A DNA stretch of 64,000 nucleotides. Origin: Haloimpatiens massiliensis. GTDB lineage: Bacteria; Bacillota; Clostridia; Clostridiales; Clostridiaceae. The translations under genes and the position numbers were made by a program. Below, one piece after another: positions 8,855-18,431 of this stretch. Every line of letters starts with the position of its first letter. Within the stretch, counting starts at the first letter, position 1. The stretch spans positions 245,963-309,962 of the forward strand of contig NZ_LT854637.1 in the NCBI RefSeq assembly GCF_900184255.1. Direction: 5' to 3'. A model generated the notes under the pieces. The model did no database searches and was not told where the DNA came from. It saw only the letters and a list, made by a program, of their open reading frames with translations.

Positions 8855-9267
8855 TAATTGGATTTATTACTACAGCTGCATTTATTGCATTTAGAGCAAT
8901 TACTGCCAGAGCAATTATTACATACACCAATATTGCTACAGTTAGAAGTTTTGCAACACTTAGATGATGTTTCTTTAGCCTTACTTTTATCTGCGGGAAC
9001 TACCTTTAACATAAAGCTAGAATCTTCATATATTATACTTATAGAGGAAGCATAAAGAAGTATATAATCTTTATACATAAAAAACAAATCATCCACTTCA
9101 TCTATTACATATTCGCTTCTAAATTCATCTAAACATAAATCCAGGTGACTATTGCCGCATTGCGGTAAATAATCTATTTTAATGCAACTATAACTAGGGT
9201 TTTTCTTAAGTAGTTCTAGTAATTTATTCTTTGCTTCTTTGGATACATCTATTGTTAAAAAATTCAT
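8854..9267 (-). CDS. HesB/IscA-like protein with Cys-rich C-terminal tail
   Basis: A 137-aa small cytoplasmic protein. Residues 1-95 look like a HesB/IscA-type beta fold (conserved opening Leu-Thr-Ile-Asp-Val-Ser, central Leu-Pro-Gln-Cys-Gly). The family's C-terminal Cys-Gly-Cys motif is not seen at the usual place. Instead the last ~35 residues are a run of Cys, Asn, Ser and Lys with about a dozen cysteines, likely to bind metal or an iron-sulfur cluster. Its role (Fe-S carrier, metal buffer or storage) is unproven. It is monocistronic and convergent with the permease. Confidence 0.6.
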   Translation of the reverse strand: MNFLTIDVSKEAKNKLLELLKKNPSYSCIKIDYLPQCGNSHLDLCLDEFRSEYVIDEVDDLFFMYKDYILLYASSISIIYEDSSFMLKVVPADKSKAKETSSKCCKTSNCSNIGVCNNCSGSNCSKCNKCSCSNKSN

Positions 9268-9456
9268 ATTAAAGCTCCTTTTTAAATAAAAATTAATATA
9301 TACAGTTTACTTTATATATTTGCTATTTTAAGTATAATTATAGCTTTGATTTGAGAATTATAAATGATAATTTATAAAATATTAACAAAAAATATACATG
9401 GATATATTGGGAATTATAATATATTATTTGTATAGTTAAAAATAAGGAGGGATTGT

Positions 9457-10143
9457 ATGAAATTTAAAATTAACAGAGGAAAGAGATTTGAAGTAGTATT
9501 AGCTAATGTTATAAGAGGACTTTTAATATTATCAATGATAATTAGTTTTGTTACTAAAAATTATTTAAATTTTTTCACAGCATTACTTACTTTATGGCTT
9601 ACATTTTTACCTTTTATTATAGCTGAAAAGAATAGAGTTAAGTTACCTCCAAGTTTTCAAATAGTTATATTATTATTTATATTTGCTGCTCAATATTTAG
9701 GAGAGATGAGGGAATATTATATTAAATTCTGGTGGTGGGATTTAATGCTTCATACTTTTTCAGGAATTATATTAGGTTTTACAGGATTTTTGCTAATTTA
9801 TACTCTTAATAAGGATGAAAATGTACAGGTTTATTTAAGTCCTTTTTTCATAGGATTGTTTGCATTTACTTTTGCTTTAAGTGTAGGAGCTTTATGGGAG
9901 ATATTTGAATTCAGCATGGACAATATTTTTGGATTAAATATGCAAAAATCAGGATTAGTAGATACTATGTGGGACCTAATAGTTGACGGTGTAGGAGGGT
10001 TAATAGCAGCATTTTCTGGATATTTTTATGCTAAAAAAGATGAAGAGGGTACATTTAAGAAGCTTTTAAAATCATTTATAGGTATGAATGAAGACATTTT
10101 TACAAATGATGAAGGGGAAAAACAACATAATTCAAGAAAATAA
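9457..10143 (+). CDS. DUF2238/YjdF-like membrane protein
   Basis: A 228-aa integral membrane protein with about six hydrophobic helices. Motifs typical of the YjdF-type family are Trp-Trp-Trp-Asp-Leu-Met-Leu-His (about residue 90), Gly-Ala-Leu-Trp-Glu-Ile-Phe-Glu-Phe (about 147) and Trp-Asp-Leu-Ile-Val-Asp-Gly (about 177). These put acidic and His residues at the membrane. The C-terminus is a charged cytoplasmic tail. Function is unknown. The start has AAGGAGGG upstream. It ends 95 bp before the methionine gamma-lyase start and could be cotranscribed. Confidence 0.6.
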   Translation: MKFKINRGKRFEVVLANVIRGLLILSMIISFVTKNYLNFFTALLTLWLTFLPFIIAEKNRVKLPPSFQIVILLFIFAAQYLGEMREYYIKFWWWDLMLHTFSGIILGFTGFLLIYTLNKDENVQVYLSPFFIGLFAFTFALSVGALWEIFEFSMDNIFGLNMQKSGLVDTMWDLIVDGVGGLIAAFSGYFYAKKDEEGTFKKLLKSFIGMNEDIFTNDEGEKQHNSRK

Positions 10144-10237
10144 ATGTTACTTTGAAATTATTGCTAATATTTACACAAATAAATTAAAATGGTATGATAT
10201 AGGTGAGGGTATACAAAAAACATTGGGGGGTAAAAAA

Positions 10238-11431
10238 ATGAATAAAGAAGAGTTAAAAAATAAGGGTTTTGCAACTAAAGCAATACATGGAGGACATGCT
10301 AAAAATTCAGTAGGAGCATTAGCAACTCCTATATATCAAACTTCTACTTTTGTATTTGATTCTGCTGAGCAGGGTGGTAACAGATTTAAAGGACAAGAAG
10401 AAGGGTATATATACACTAGATTAGGCAATCCAACTAACACATCTGTAGAGGAAAAGGTAGCATTATTAGAAGGAGCAGAAGCATGTGTATCTACAGCATC
10501 AGGTATAGGTGCTGTAGCGTCAGCTATATGGTCAGCTATAAAGGGAGGAGACCATATAGTAGCATCTAAAACTTTATACGGATGCACTTTCGCTTTTTTA
10601 AATCATGGTATAACAAGATTTAATGTAGATGTAACCTTTGTAGATACATCAGAACCTGAAAATGTAAGAAATGCCATGAGAGATAACACTAGAGTGGTAT
10701 ATTTAGAAACACCAGCAAATCCAACATTGCAGTTGAGTGATATAGAGGAAATATCTAAAATAGCTCATAAAAATGAAGAGTGCATGGTAATAGTAGATAA
10801 TACTTTTTCAACTCCATATATACAAAAGCCGCTAGAATTGGAAGCCGATGTGGTAATACATTCTGCAACCAAATTTTTAAATGGACATGGAGATGTTATA
10901 GCTGGCTTTGTAGCAGGTAAAAAAGAATTTATAGATACTGTAAGATTATTTGGAATAAAAGATATGACGGGAGCTTCCTTAAGTCCTTTTGATGCATTTT
11001 TAATAGGAAGAGGAATGAAAACGCTAGATATAAGATTAGAGAAACATTGTAAAAATGCTATGAAAGTAGCAGAGTTTTTAGAGTCTCATCCAGCAGTAGA
11101 AAAGGTATACTATCCAGGATTAAAGGATTTTTCTCAATACGAATTAGCAAGAAAGCAAATGAAACTTCCAGGCGCCATGGTGGCTTTTGAAGTAAAAGGT
11201 GGTTTTGATGCGGGAATAAAGGTTATAAATAATGTTAAATTAGCTTCTATCGCAGTAAGTTTAGGTGATGCAGAGACATTAATTCAACATCCAGCTTCTA
11301 TGACTCATTCTCCTTATTCAAAAGAGGAAAGAGAAGCGGCAGGAATTAGTGATGGACTAATAAGAATAGCTGTAGGGCTAGAGAATGCAGAGGACATAAT
11401 AGAAGACTTAAAGAATGCGCTAGAAGCATAA
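10238..11431 (+). CDS. megL: Methionine gamma-lyase
   Basis: A 397-aa PLP enzyme that splits L-methionine to methanethiol, 2-oxobutyrate and ammonia, and often acts on homocysteine and cysteine too. It belongs to the Cys/Met metabolism (gamma) family. Tyr114 and Cys116 in the Leu-Tyr-Gly-Cys-Thr-Phe motif match the positions that distinguish methionine gamma-lyase from cystathionine enzymes. Lys212 (His-Ser-Ala-Thr-Lys) is the PLP lysine. The frame is open 50 codons upstream, but the ATG at 10238 sits behind GGGGGG and begins the conserved protein. It fits amino-acid fermentation and sulfur odour production. Confidence 0.9.
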   Translation: MNKEELKNKGFATKAIHGGHAKNSVGALATPIYQTSTFVFDSAEQGGNRFKGQEEGYIYTRLGNPTNTSVEEKVALLEGAEACVSTASGIGAVASAIWSAIKGGDHIVASKTLYGCTFAFLNHGITRFNVDVTFVDTSEPENVRNAMRDNTRVVYLETPANPTLQLSDIEEISKIAHKNEECMVIVDNTFSTPYIQKPLELEADVVIHSATKFLNGHGDVIAGFVAGKKEFIDTVRLFGIKDMTGASLSPFDAFLIGRGMKTLDIRLEKHCKNAMKVAEFLESHPAVEKVYYPGLKDFSQYELARKQMKLPGAMVAFEVKGGFDAGIKVINNVKLASIAVSLGDAETLIQHPASMTHSPYSKEEREAAGISDGLIRIAVGLENAEDIIEDLKNALEA

Positions 11432-11443
11432 ATTGTGAGGCAA

Positions 11444-11771
11444 GTGCCATAAGAAAAATCTGTCTTTAAGTCCACAATAAATATATTTTTTAAGACTGTT
11501 CGCAGTACGCCAAGAAATTCTAATGTTTTCAAATTTCAATCCCCTAAAGCTTTCAAACTCGCTTCTAACGGCGCTCAAACATGAAAGCTTCTTAACGGGT
11601 ATTGAAATTTGAAAACAAAGAATTTCTAAGGCTAGCTCAATAGTCTAAAAAATATATTTATCGTTACCTTAAAGACAGATTTTTCGGTTCATACGTTCAT
11701 TACTTATGGGGAATACGGCCTACTAAAGGATGATTTTCCTCCACTATGTTACGGAAAATCTTTAATTTATA
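11444..11771. repeat. Family C palindromic repeat plus tail module, full copy
   Basis: A nested palindrome. The outer arms pair AAAAATCTGTCTTTAAG (from 11453) with CTTAAAGACAGATTTTT (ending about 11685); an inner palindrome at about 11508-11632 contains a GC-richer core. A tail (11724-11771) with GATTTTCC...GGAAAATC follows. It is nearly identical in order and sequence to the copy at 56129 and lies directly behind the megL stop. Confidence 0.85.
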
Positions 11772-11834
11772 AAAAAGAAGGCGCTCATAATATTTTTTAG
11801 GCGTAGCCTTTCGTTTAATTTACAATTCTAGTTA

Positions 11835-11998
11835 ATAAGGCACATTCAAATAAATAACAAGTCAGTATGCTAGTCTATTTTGCGTCATACTGCGTTAGCA
11901 GAACCCATCGATAGTTCTACTAGCGACGGAACCTGTTTCCTTGTCTGACACAAAATATACCTGCATCTTTGACTTGTTATTTATTTTCATGTACCTAA
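11835..11998. repeat. Family B palindromic repeat, full copy
   Basis: About 164 bp. Left end ATAAGGCACATTCAAATAA; right end, inverted, ATTAGGTACATGAAAATAA. The centre contains complementary GC-rich blocks around 11895-11945. Matching copies lie at 36427 and (opposite orientation) 61614. No clear target duplication was found. Confidence 0.85.
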
Positions 11999-12159
11999 TA
12001 ATATTTCTACTAATTGTGAGATATAATTATTAACTTTGATTAGATACTAGTGAATATCCACTTATTAGAATAAAATATTGGATAAAATTTAATATATTTT
12101 GCCGCAATGCATTGGATTGTATAAACTTTAGCTTTAATATTTAGGCTGGCTACCGCCAA

Positions 12160-12221
12160 TAAAAGATTTATCCTTTACTAGCCCCCTAGCCCCCTGAAAA
12201 TTATGACATAGTCATAATTTC
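12160..12221. terminator. Terminator hairpin with family D-like octamer remnant
   Basis: AAATTATGAC (12198-12207) pairs with GTCATAATTT to form a hairpin just after the dsdA stop. Beside it CTAGCCCCCTAGCCCCC is a degenerate CCCACTAG-type array, followed by a TAAAGGATAAA-like word. The same hairpin-octamer-tail order recurs after the gene ending at 39997. The stretch 11999-12160 shows nothing else recognisable. Confidence 0.6.
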
Positions 12222-12222
12222 C

Positions 12223-13548
12223 TTATAAAGTATTATCGGGAACTAAGCTTCCGCCAGTAGCCCAGCATATATGGGTAGAGTTTGGCAATTTAGTTATTAT
12301 GTCTTTAAACAAAGGAGACTTCAGTGTGTTTATATTTTGCATTAATTTAACAGGTCCTATTAAGCCGGCGCAGGCTGAAGGCTCTAATTTTATGTTTTCC
12401 TCAGCTCTAATGTTTTTTAGAAGAGAGTATAATTTTTCATCATCTATAGTATAAATTCCACTTAATAATTCTTCTAAGGTTTTACCTACAAAACCAGAAG
12501 GACGCCCCACAGCTAATCCATCAGCGGCAGTTATGTTATCTATGCCGAAATCTTGAACGCATATGTTTTGATGCATTTCTGTGCACATGCCCAGTAACAT
12601 ACATGGAGAATGAGTAGGCTCTGCAAAGAAACAGTGCACATTGTCTTTAAAAACTAGCTTCAAACCGAAGGCTACCCCACCAGGACCGCCCCCTACTCCG
12701 CAAGGAAGATATACAAATAAAGGGTGTTCGCTATCTACTATTATATTCATTTCTTCTAATTGCTTTTTTAATCTTCCTGCGGCAACGCTGTATCCAAGGA
12801 AAAGATCCTTCGAATTTTCATCGTCTATAAAATAACTATTAGGATTTTTATTAGAAAGTTTTCTTCCTTCTTTCACAGCATTACTATAATCTGCTTCATA
12901 CTCCATTACAGTAACCCCTTTGCTTCTAAGTAAATCCTTTTTCCACTGTTTAGCATCTTTAGACATGTGAACTATTACATTAAAACCTATTTTTGCACTG
13001 GTTATACCTATACTTAGACCAAGATTTCCAGTAGATCCCACTTGTATAGTGTATTTACTGAAGAAATCTTTATATTTTTTTTCACTTAATTTTGAATAGT
13101 CATCTTCTATGTGTAGTAAATCATTTTCCATAGCTATTTTCTCAGCATGTTTTAAAACTTCATATATGCCGCCGCGTGCCTTTATGGAGCCAGCTATGGC
13201 TAGATGACTATCACATTTTAACAGAAGTTTGTTAGGAATATTTGTATTAAAAGTCATTTCCATTTTACTTTTCATTTTTGGTATTTCTATAAGTGGAGAT
13301 TCTATAATTCCGTTTAACTTTTCAGTTTCAGGAAATAGTTTGGCTATAAGAGGAGCAAATCTAAGAAGTCTATCTTCAGCGTCTTTTACATTTTCTTCTC
13401 CTAGAGAAATTTTATCCATAGCCTTTGGAAAATTGGTGTATTTTTCATTTAGCCAAAAAACTTCTTTTGTATCTATTAAGTTTTTTATAATCGGATATTC
13501 TTTAATCCAACTATCTAGAGGCTTACCACAAATATATTTATTCCCCAT
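12223..13548 (-). CDS. dsdA: D-serine dehydratase
   Basis: A 441-aa cytoplasmic PLP enzyme (fold type II) that converts D-serine to pyruvate and ammonia. Lys123 in Ala-Gly-Ser-Ile-Lys-Ala-Arg-Gly-Gly is the PLP lysine. A Gly-Val-Gly-Gly-Gly-Pro-Gly-Gly-Val phosphate-binding loop and a Gly-Ser-Thr-Gly-Asn-Leu-Gly block are present. Length matches DsdA. It is divergent from a sodium:solute symporter gene 151 bp away, suggesting the pair could take up and degrade a small amino acid, but that link is inference. No DsdC-type regulator is adjacent. Confidence 0.92.
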   Translation of the reverse strand: MGNKYICGKPLDSWIKEYPIIKNLIDTKEVFWLNEKYTNFPKAMDKISLGEENVKDAEDRLLRFAPLIAKLFPETEKLNGIIESPLIEIPKMKSKMEMTFNTNIPNKLLLKCDSHLAIAGSIKARGGIYEVLKHAEKIAMENDLLHIEDDYSKLSEKKYKDFFSKYTIQVGSTGNLGLSIGITSAKIGFNVIVHMSKDAKQWKKDLLRSKGVTVMEYEADYSNAVKEGRKLSNKNPNSYFIDDENSKDLFLGYSVAAGRLKKQLEEMNIIVDSEHPLFVYLPCGVGGGPGGVAFGLKLVFKDNVHCFFAEPTHSPCMLLGMCTEMHQNICVQDFGIDNITAADGLAVGRPSGFVGKTLEELLSGIYTIDDEKLYSLLKNIRAEENIKLEPSACAGLIGPVKLMQNINTLKSPLFKDIITKLPNSTHICWATGGSLVPDNTL

Positions 13549-13699
13549 GAAATCCCTTCTTTCTTAGTAGTATATATTTAAATTATATAATATAAATGTA
13601 TTAAGTCTCAATGTGATAAATGGTAAAAATGGTCATTGATATTTTAGTATTTGTGATAAAATATAAAGGGCGTATTAAAATTTCTAAGGGGATGTTAAT

Positions 13700-15070
13700 T
13701 TGATTTTAATCAGTGCATTAATTACTTTAATTTTAACAGGAGTTGCAGGATATTTAGGGAAGACAAAGGTGAAAAATTCTAAGGACTTTATAAGAGGTGG
13801 TGATGGTCTTGGAATTATTGGCGTTACCAGTATGCTTATGGGGTCTATAATAGGAGGAGCGTCAACTGTTGGTACAGCTCAAATGGCATATAAGCATGGT
13901 ATAGCAGCTATATGGTTTATAACCGGAGTAGCTGTAGCTAGTATAATTTTGGGCCTTATATATTCGAGACTTGTTAATAAAAAGAATTCTGAGACATTGC
14001 CACAAATTATAGGAAATACCTATGGCAAAAAGGCTAGAACTTCTTCTAGTATATTGCTTTCTATTGGTATGTTCATACACATAAATGGGCAAATTATAGC
14101 TTGTATAGCTTTATTTACGGCTATATTTGGAATAGATGTAAATATAACAGCGCTTATGGTGGTAGTGCTCTTAGTGGTGTATGTGGTATTTGGTGGTTTT
14201 TGGGGAAGTACTTTAGTTGGTGGAATAAAGACAGTATTACTATATGGTACAAGCATTATATGTGGAATTATTCTTATTTTTAAATTTGGAGCTCATAAGG
14301 AAATTATAAGTTTTTTCCCTAAAAATCCTTGGTTTAATTTATTTAGTGATGGAGTTTTTGAGGATTTAGCCTCTGGATTTTCAACAGTAGTGGGTATATT
14401 ATCTACTCAAACCTATTTTCAAGCCATAATGTCTGGAAGAAGTCAAAAAGTATCAAAAGTAAGTGCTTTTGTAGTAGCCTTTTTAGTTTTTCCAGTTGGA
14501 ATAGTATGTACAATGATAGGCATGTATATGAGAATACATTTCCCTAATATTGTTCCAAGTGAAGCTTTTCCTTTATTTTTAGTAAATTATTTAAATCCAA
14601 CTTTGGCAGGGGTGTCTATAGCCACAGTTCTTATATCATCTATGGCAACAGGAGCAGGGCTTACATTAGGAATATCTACAATGTTTGTTAAGGATGTTTA
14701 TAAGCAATTGATTAATAAAAAAGCTGATGATAAAAAAGAGCTTTTGGTATTAAGACTTTCTATAATTGCAATAGGAATAGCTACTTTCTTTATAGTTATC
14801 AAGAATCAAGACTCAATGATACTGAACTGGGGATTTTTATCTATGATATTTAGAGCAGTGCCTATATTTGTACCTACTATATTCGCACTATTTTTTAAGG
14901 ATAAAATACATAAGAGGGCAGGTTTTTATTCCATAATATGTGGAACGTTAGCTAGCATAATATGGATTTTACTAGGGCTTCATAGTATAAGTTCTATTTA
15001 TATAGGTTTAATTACTAATGTAGTGGTAATTTTAGCAGTTAGCAGGCGAGAACTTAGAATAAATAATTAG
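13700..15070 (+). CDS. Sodium:solute symporter (SSS family)
   Basis: A 456-aa membrane protein with about 12-13 hydrophobic helices and the Gly-Ser-Ile-Ile-Gly-Gly-Ala-Ser-Thr-Val-Gly block near residue 50 typical of the SSS family. The start is TTG at 13700 with AAGGGGATG upstream; no better start is present. It is divergent from dsdA. The substrate is unknown: it could be a D-amino acid, given its neighbour, or another organic acid. It is only distantly similar to the PutP-like gene at 27546. Confidence 0.78.
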   Translation: MILISALITLILTGVAGYLGKTKVKNSKDFIRGGDGLGIIGVTSMLMGSIIGGASTVGTAQMAYKHGIAAIWFITGVAVASIILGLIYSRLVNKKNSETLPQIIGNTYGKKARTSSSILLSIGMFIHINGQIIACIALFTAIFGIDVNITALMVVVLLVVYVVFGGFWGSTLVGGIKTVLLYGTSIICGIILIFKFGAHKEIISFFPKNPWFNLFSDGVFEDLASGFSTVVGILSTQTYFQAIMSGRSQKVSKVSAFVVAFLVFPVGIVCTMIGMYMRIHFPNIVPSEAFPLFLVNYLNPTLAGVSIATVLISSMATGAGLTLGISTMFVKDVYKQLINKKADDKKELLVLRLSIIAIGIATFFIVIKNQDSMILNWGFLSMIFRAVPIFVPTIFALFFKDKIHKRAGFYSIICGTLASIIWILLGLHSISSIYIGLITNVVVILAVSRRELRINN

Positions 15071-15129
15071 AATAAAGAATGAAAAATTTAGGATTAATAA
15101 TGATTAACTCAAAATGAAGAATGAGGATT

Positions 15130-15168
15130 AAAAGATAGTTTGATTATAACAAAGTCAAGCTATCTTTT
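15130..15168 (+). terminator. Rho-independent terminator
   Basis: AAAAGATAGTTTGA (15130-15143) pairs with TCAAGCTATCTTTT (15155-15168). The rest of 15071-15383 holds no gene I can support. Confidence 0.75.
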
Positions 15169-15383
15169 TAAATGTAAGAGTATCAAGGTAATATAGGTAG
15201 CTTATTTGGGTATAATATTATTATTGTTTTACTTGGTATCTACTGAATTTTTGCATATGATTTTCAAGTTTAATTTGTAATTTTATATTTATGAAAGTTC
15301 AATGATTCACTAATATAAATGAAGGTTATATAGGTGCGTAAAGTATTTTGTGATATAAAACTTGTATGAATGGAGAGTTTATT

Positions 15384-16010
15384 ATGGATTTAAAGACAAC
15401 AATAGATATGTTTAAAGAAATAGATAAACATATATTAGAAGATAAAAAACCATCTAGATATATTTTAGAAATTTCCAAGGAGCAGTTATTTAGTGAAAAA
15501 CCTTTTAATATGTTGAAGAATTTAAAAGATACACCTCAATCTCCTAAGTATCATCCAGAGGGAAGTGTGTGGAATCACACAATGCTTGTTTTAGATAAGG
15601 CAGCAGAAGTTAAGGCAAAAAGTGAAGATAAAAGAGCTTTTATGTGGGCAGCGCTTCTTCATGATTTAGGTAAAGCTCCTACTACAAAAATAAGAAAGGG
15701 AAAAATAACATCCTATAATCATGATAATGTGGGCGAAGAGATGGCTAGAGAATTTTTAAAACAATTTCATCAAGAGGAGAGCTTTATATATAAGGTCTGT
15801 AAGCTAGTTAGATGGCATATGCAGCCATTATTCATATTAAAAGATTTACCTTTTGCAGATCCCAAAAATATGCTTAAAGAAGTAGATATAGATGAGGTAG
15901 CCCTACTTTTTTTATGTGATAGATTGGGAAGAGGAGGAGACAACGAAGAAAGAGAAATTGAAGAAAAGAATAATGCAGCAAATTTTATAAAAAAGGTAAA
16001 GAATATTTAG
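15384..16010 (+). CDS. HD-domain phosphohydrolase
   Basis: A 208-aa cytoplasmic protein with an HD domain. The metal-binding residues are a His-Thr near residue 63, the His-Asp of Leu-Leu-His-Asp-Leu-Gly-Lys-Ala near residue 92, and later His and Asp residues (Arg-Trp-His-Met near 147 and Cys-Asp-Arg near 176). This resembles tRNA nucleotidyltransferase-associated HD domains and other small nucleotide phosphohydrolases. An upstream ATG at 15366 lacks a ribosome site; the ATG at 15384 has GGAGAG six bases before it and is preferred. The substrate is unknown. Confidence 0.75.
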   Translation: MDLKTTIDMFKEIDKHILEDKKPSRYILEISKEQLFSEKPFNMLKNLKDTPQSPKYHPEGSVWNHTMLVLDKAAEVKAKSEDKRAFMWAALLHDLGKAPTTKIRKGKITSYNHDNVGEEMAREFLKQFHQEESFIYKVCKLVRWHMQPLFILKDLPFADPKNMLKEVDIDEVALLFLCDRLGRGGDNEEREIEEKNNAANFIKKVKNI

Positions 16011-16332
16011 GGAATTTAATCAAAGAAAATTAATATTCATTAGTACAAAGCATAGGCATTTGTGGTAAAATTAATCATAAGAAATTTTTCCTTTTTTGTT
16101 AGATTAGTTATACTAAATAAACGCTTTAATTTCCTATTTTAATGTCTTTTTTTACGGTAATAATGATTTAATAAACATAAATTTGCAAGTGAAAAGTGGG
16201 AATTTAAGAAAGCATTAGGGGCATGCGAGTGATAGGGGGGATTACGTTAGGCATTGTAAATAGGAAGTTTTCATAGGGGCTTATATATTAAATAGTATGT
16301 TAGGTTAATTTTAATTTTAAGGGGAGAAAAAA
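16011..16332. other. Intergenic region without recognised feature
   Basis: About 320 bp of AT-rich sequence between the HD gene and the YitT gene. I see no hairpin with a T-run, no repeat-family member and no ORF with a ribosome site other than the GGGGAG of the next gene. Confidence 0.5.
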
Positions 16333-17217
16333 ATGAGTGAAACCATGAAGTCTTTTATTAAGGATTTGCCAATATTAACAGTCGGTATGTTTATTGGGGC
16401 ATTAGCCGTACATTTTTTTTTGATTCCAAGTAAATTAATTGTTGGATCAATTACGGGTTTATCCATTGTAATTAATTTACTTACTTCAATATCGTTGCCA
16501 GTATTAGTTTTTATTATAAATACTTTTTTATTAATTCTATCTTACTTTCTTATCGGAAAAGAATTTGGCGTTAAGACCATATATTCAGCATTAATTTTAT
16601 CACCAATGCTTTTCATATTGGAAAAAGTATATCCAATGAAAGAATCATTGATGAAGGATCAGTGGCTGGATCTATTATGCTTTGTACTTATTTTAAGTTT
16701 TTCACAAACAATTTTATTTAGGCGTAATGCATCCACTGGCGGATTAGATATTTTGGCTAAAATAGTAAATAAGTATTTACATATTGATCTAGGCACATCA
16801 GTCTCTATTTCAGGAGCAATTATTTGTTGTACTGCTATCTTTGTGTACGATATGAGAACAGTAATCATAGGATTGCTAGGAACGTATATTAATGGATTAG
16901 TACTAGACCATTTTATGATAGGATTTAACTCCAGAAAAAGGGTTTGTATTATTTCAAAAGATTACCTGTTGATTCGCAAATTTATTATAGAAGATTTGCA
17001 TCGGGGTGCAACATTATATCCTGTTAAAGGTGGATTAGGAAATGAGGACAAGTTTGAAATAGAAAGTTTGATGACTAGAAATGAGTTTTCTTATTTGATG
17101 GAGTTTATTAAAAAGGAACAAATTAATGCATTTATTACGGCAGGAACAGTTAGTGAGATTTATGGCAATCTTGGGATAAAGGGAATCAAAAGCAAACCCA
17201 AGTTATTACAGGAATAA
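16333..17217 (+). CDS. YitT-family membrane protein (DUF161/DUF2179)
   Basis: A 294-aa protein with five to six N-terminal transmembrane helices (residues ~15-195, YitT_membrane type) and a C-terminal cytoplasmic DUF2179 domain (~210-290). The latter opens with a Gly-Ala-Thr-Leu-Tyr-Pro-Val-Lys-Gly-Gly-type segment. The family is widespread in Firmicutes; transport roles have been suggested but the function is not established. The start is ATG at 16333 after GGGGAG. It is monocistronic with a clear terminator. Confidence 0.85.
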   Translation: MSETMKSFIKDLPILTVGMFIGALAVHFFLIPSKLIVGSITGLSIVINLLTSISLPVLVFIINTFLLILSYFLIGKEFGVKTIYSALILSPMLFILEKVYPMKESLMKDQWLDLLCFVLILSFSQTILFRRNASTGGLDILAKIVNKYLHIDLGTSVSISGAIICCTAIFVYDMRTVIIGLLGTYINGLVLDHFMIGFNSRKRVCIISKDYLLIRKFIIEDLHRGATLYPVKGGLGNEDKFEIESLMTRNEFSYLMEFIKKEQINAFITAGTVSEIYGNLGIKGIKSKPKLLQE

Positions 17218-17222
17218 AAATA

Positions 17223-17259
17223 AAAAAATCATACCACAAAATCTGTGGTATGATTTTTT
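17223..17259. terminator. Rho-independent terminator
   Basis: CATACCACA (17230-17238) pairs with TGTGGTATG (17244-17252), flanked by A- and T-runs, 5 bp after the YitT-family stop. Confidence 0.85.
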
Positions 17260-17426
17260 GTTAAGAAATTGTTGCAGCTAGTGTAGTATATGCAAAATTA
17301 CTGCAATAAAAATTCAAGTGGTTATTAAAGAAATTTTAACAAGTGAAAATTCAAAAGGCAATTTATATTGAAAAAAATGTTGATTTATGTTAAACTAATG
17401 TGGAATTTGTATAAGGAGATGAATAG

Positions 17427-18314
17427 ATGGAGGATTCTAAAAAAGTCGTACAAGGTTATCTATTAGTAGCATTGTGTGGAACATGCTGGGGACTAATGGG
17501 AGTGCTTACAAAGAAATTAGATCTTCTTGGCTTTGATGAATTTTCTGTTTCAGCTCTAAGACCTACTGTGGCTGCTGTTTTTTATTTATTATATACTTTA
17601 ATAAAGGAGCCAAAATATCTTAAGACTGACTTCAAAAGCTTAATATTTTTCTTAATATATGGAGTAGTAACTTTAGACGGGATGTTTTTAACCTTTACCT
17701 ATGCAGTTAAATATTCTAGTATAGCTACAGCATCCGTTTTACTTTTTACTAATCCTATATTTGTAATGATTATGTCTAGATTTTTATTCAATGAAAAGCT
17801 TACAAGAAAGAAGATAATGGCTTTAGTATTATCTATAATTGGATGCTTACTAGTTGTAAGAGCTTACAATGTGGAAGCGTTTAAGGTAAGTTTTTTAGGA
17901 ATTATACTTGGAGTTATGTCAGGATTTACAGTTGCTCTTCAAAATGTAATGGGTAAAATAGGAGCTAATAAGTATCACTATAAAACTCATTTAGTATATT
18001 CTTTCTTATTTGCAGCTATTTTCTTATGGTTCTTCAGACCACCATGGGTATTATTCAGTAACGCAACTTCACCTACAGCGTGGTTTTATATTATTGCAAT
18101 AGGTTTCTTTGCAACAGTTATACCAAATGGTGCGTTTGTAAAGGCATTACAATATGTAGAATCTAGTAAGGCCAGTATAGTTTGTAGTATAGAGCCTATT
18201 ATAGCGACTATACTCGGATTTTTAATATTTAAAGAACAACTAGAAATTTGGCAGATAGTAGGTATGGTACTTATAGTATTATCAGTAATTCTTATTCAAG
18301 GTAAAGAAGACTAA
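17427..18314 (+). CDS. EamA/DMT-family transporter
   Basis: A 295-aa membrane protein with ten hydrophobic helices arranged as two EamA repeats (residues ~10-140 and ~155-290). The N-terminal Cys-Gly-Thr-Cys-Trp-Gly and the later Ser-Ser-Ile-Ala-Thr-Ala and Glu-Pro-Ile-Ile-Ala segments are typical. Members export or import amino acids, nucleosides or other metabolites; the substrate cannot be told. The ribosome site is AAGGAGATG before ATG 17427. Confidence 0.85.
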   Translation: MEDSKKVVQGYLLVALCGTCWGLMGVLTKKLDLLGFDEFSVSALRPTVAAVFYLLYTLIKEPKYLKTDFKSLIFFLIYGVVTLDGMFLTFTYAVKYSSIATASVLLFTNPIFVMIMSRFLFNEKLTRKKIMALVLSIIGCLLVVRAYNVEAFKVSFLGIILGVMSGFTVALQNVMGKIGANKYHYKTHLVYSFLFAAIFLWFFRPPWVLFSNATSPTAWFYIIAIGFFATVIPNGAFVKALQYVESSKASIVCSIEPIIATILGFLIFKEQLEIWQIVGMVLIVLSVILIQGKED

Positions 18315-18397
18315 TATTTTTTTATACAATGTGTAAGCGCTACCACATAATTTTTATAAAACAATAAAAATTAGATATAAAGTATTTAAAAAGTTTA

Positions 18398-18422
18398 AAG
18401 GAGTACCAAAGGTACTCCTTGT
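18398..18422. terminator. Bidirectional terminator
   Basis: AAGGAGTACC (18398-18407) pairs with GGTACTCCTT (18411-18420) between the convergent EamA gene and the 85-aa gene. Confidence 0.75.
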
Positions 18423-18431
18423 ATTTATATG

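Noticed and set aside
18329..18342. cre-like word TGTAAGCGCTACCA
   Set aside because: It matches 13 of 14 consensus positions but lies between the 3' ends of two convergent genes, where no promoter is seen.
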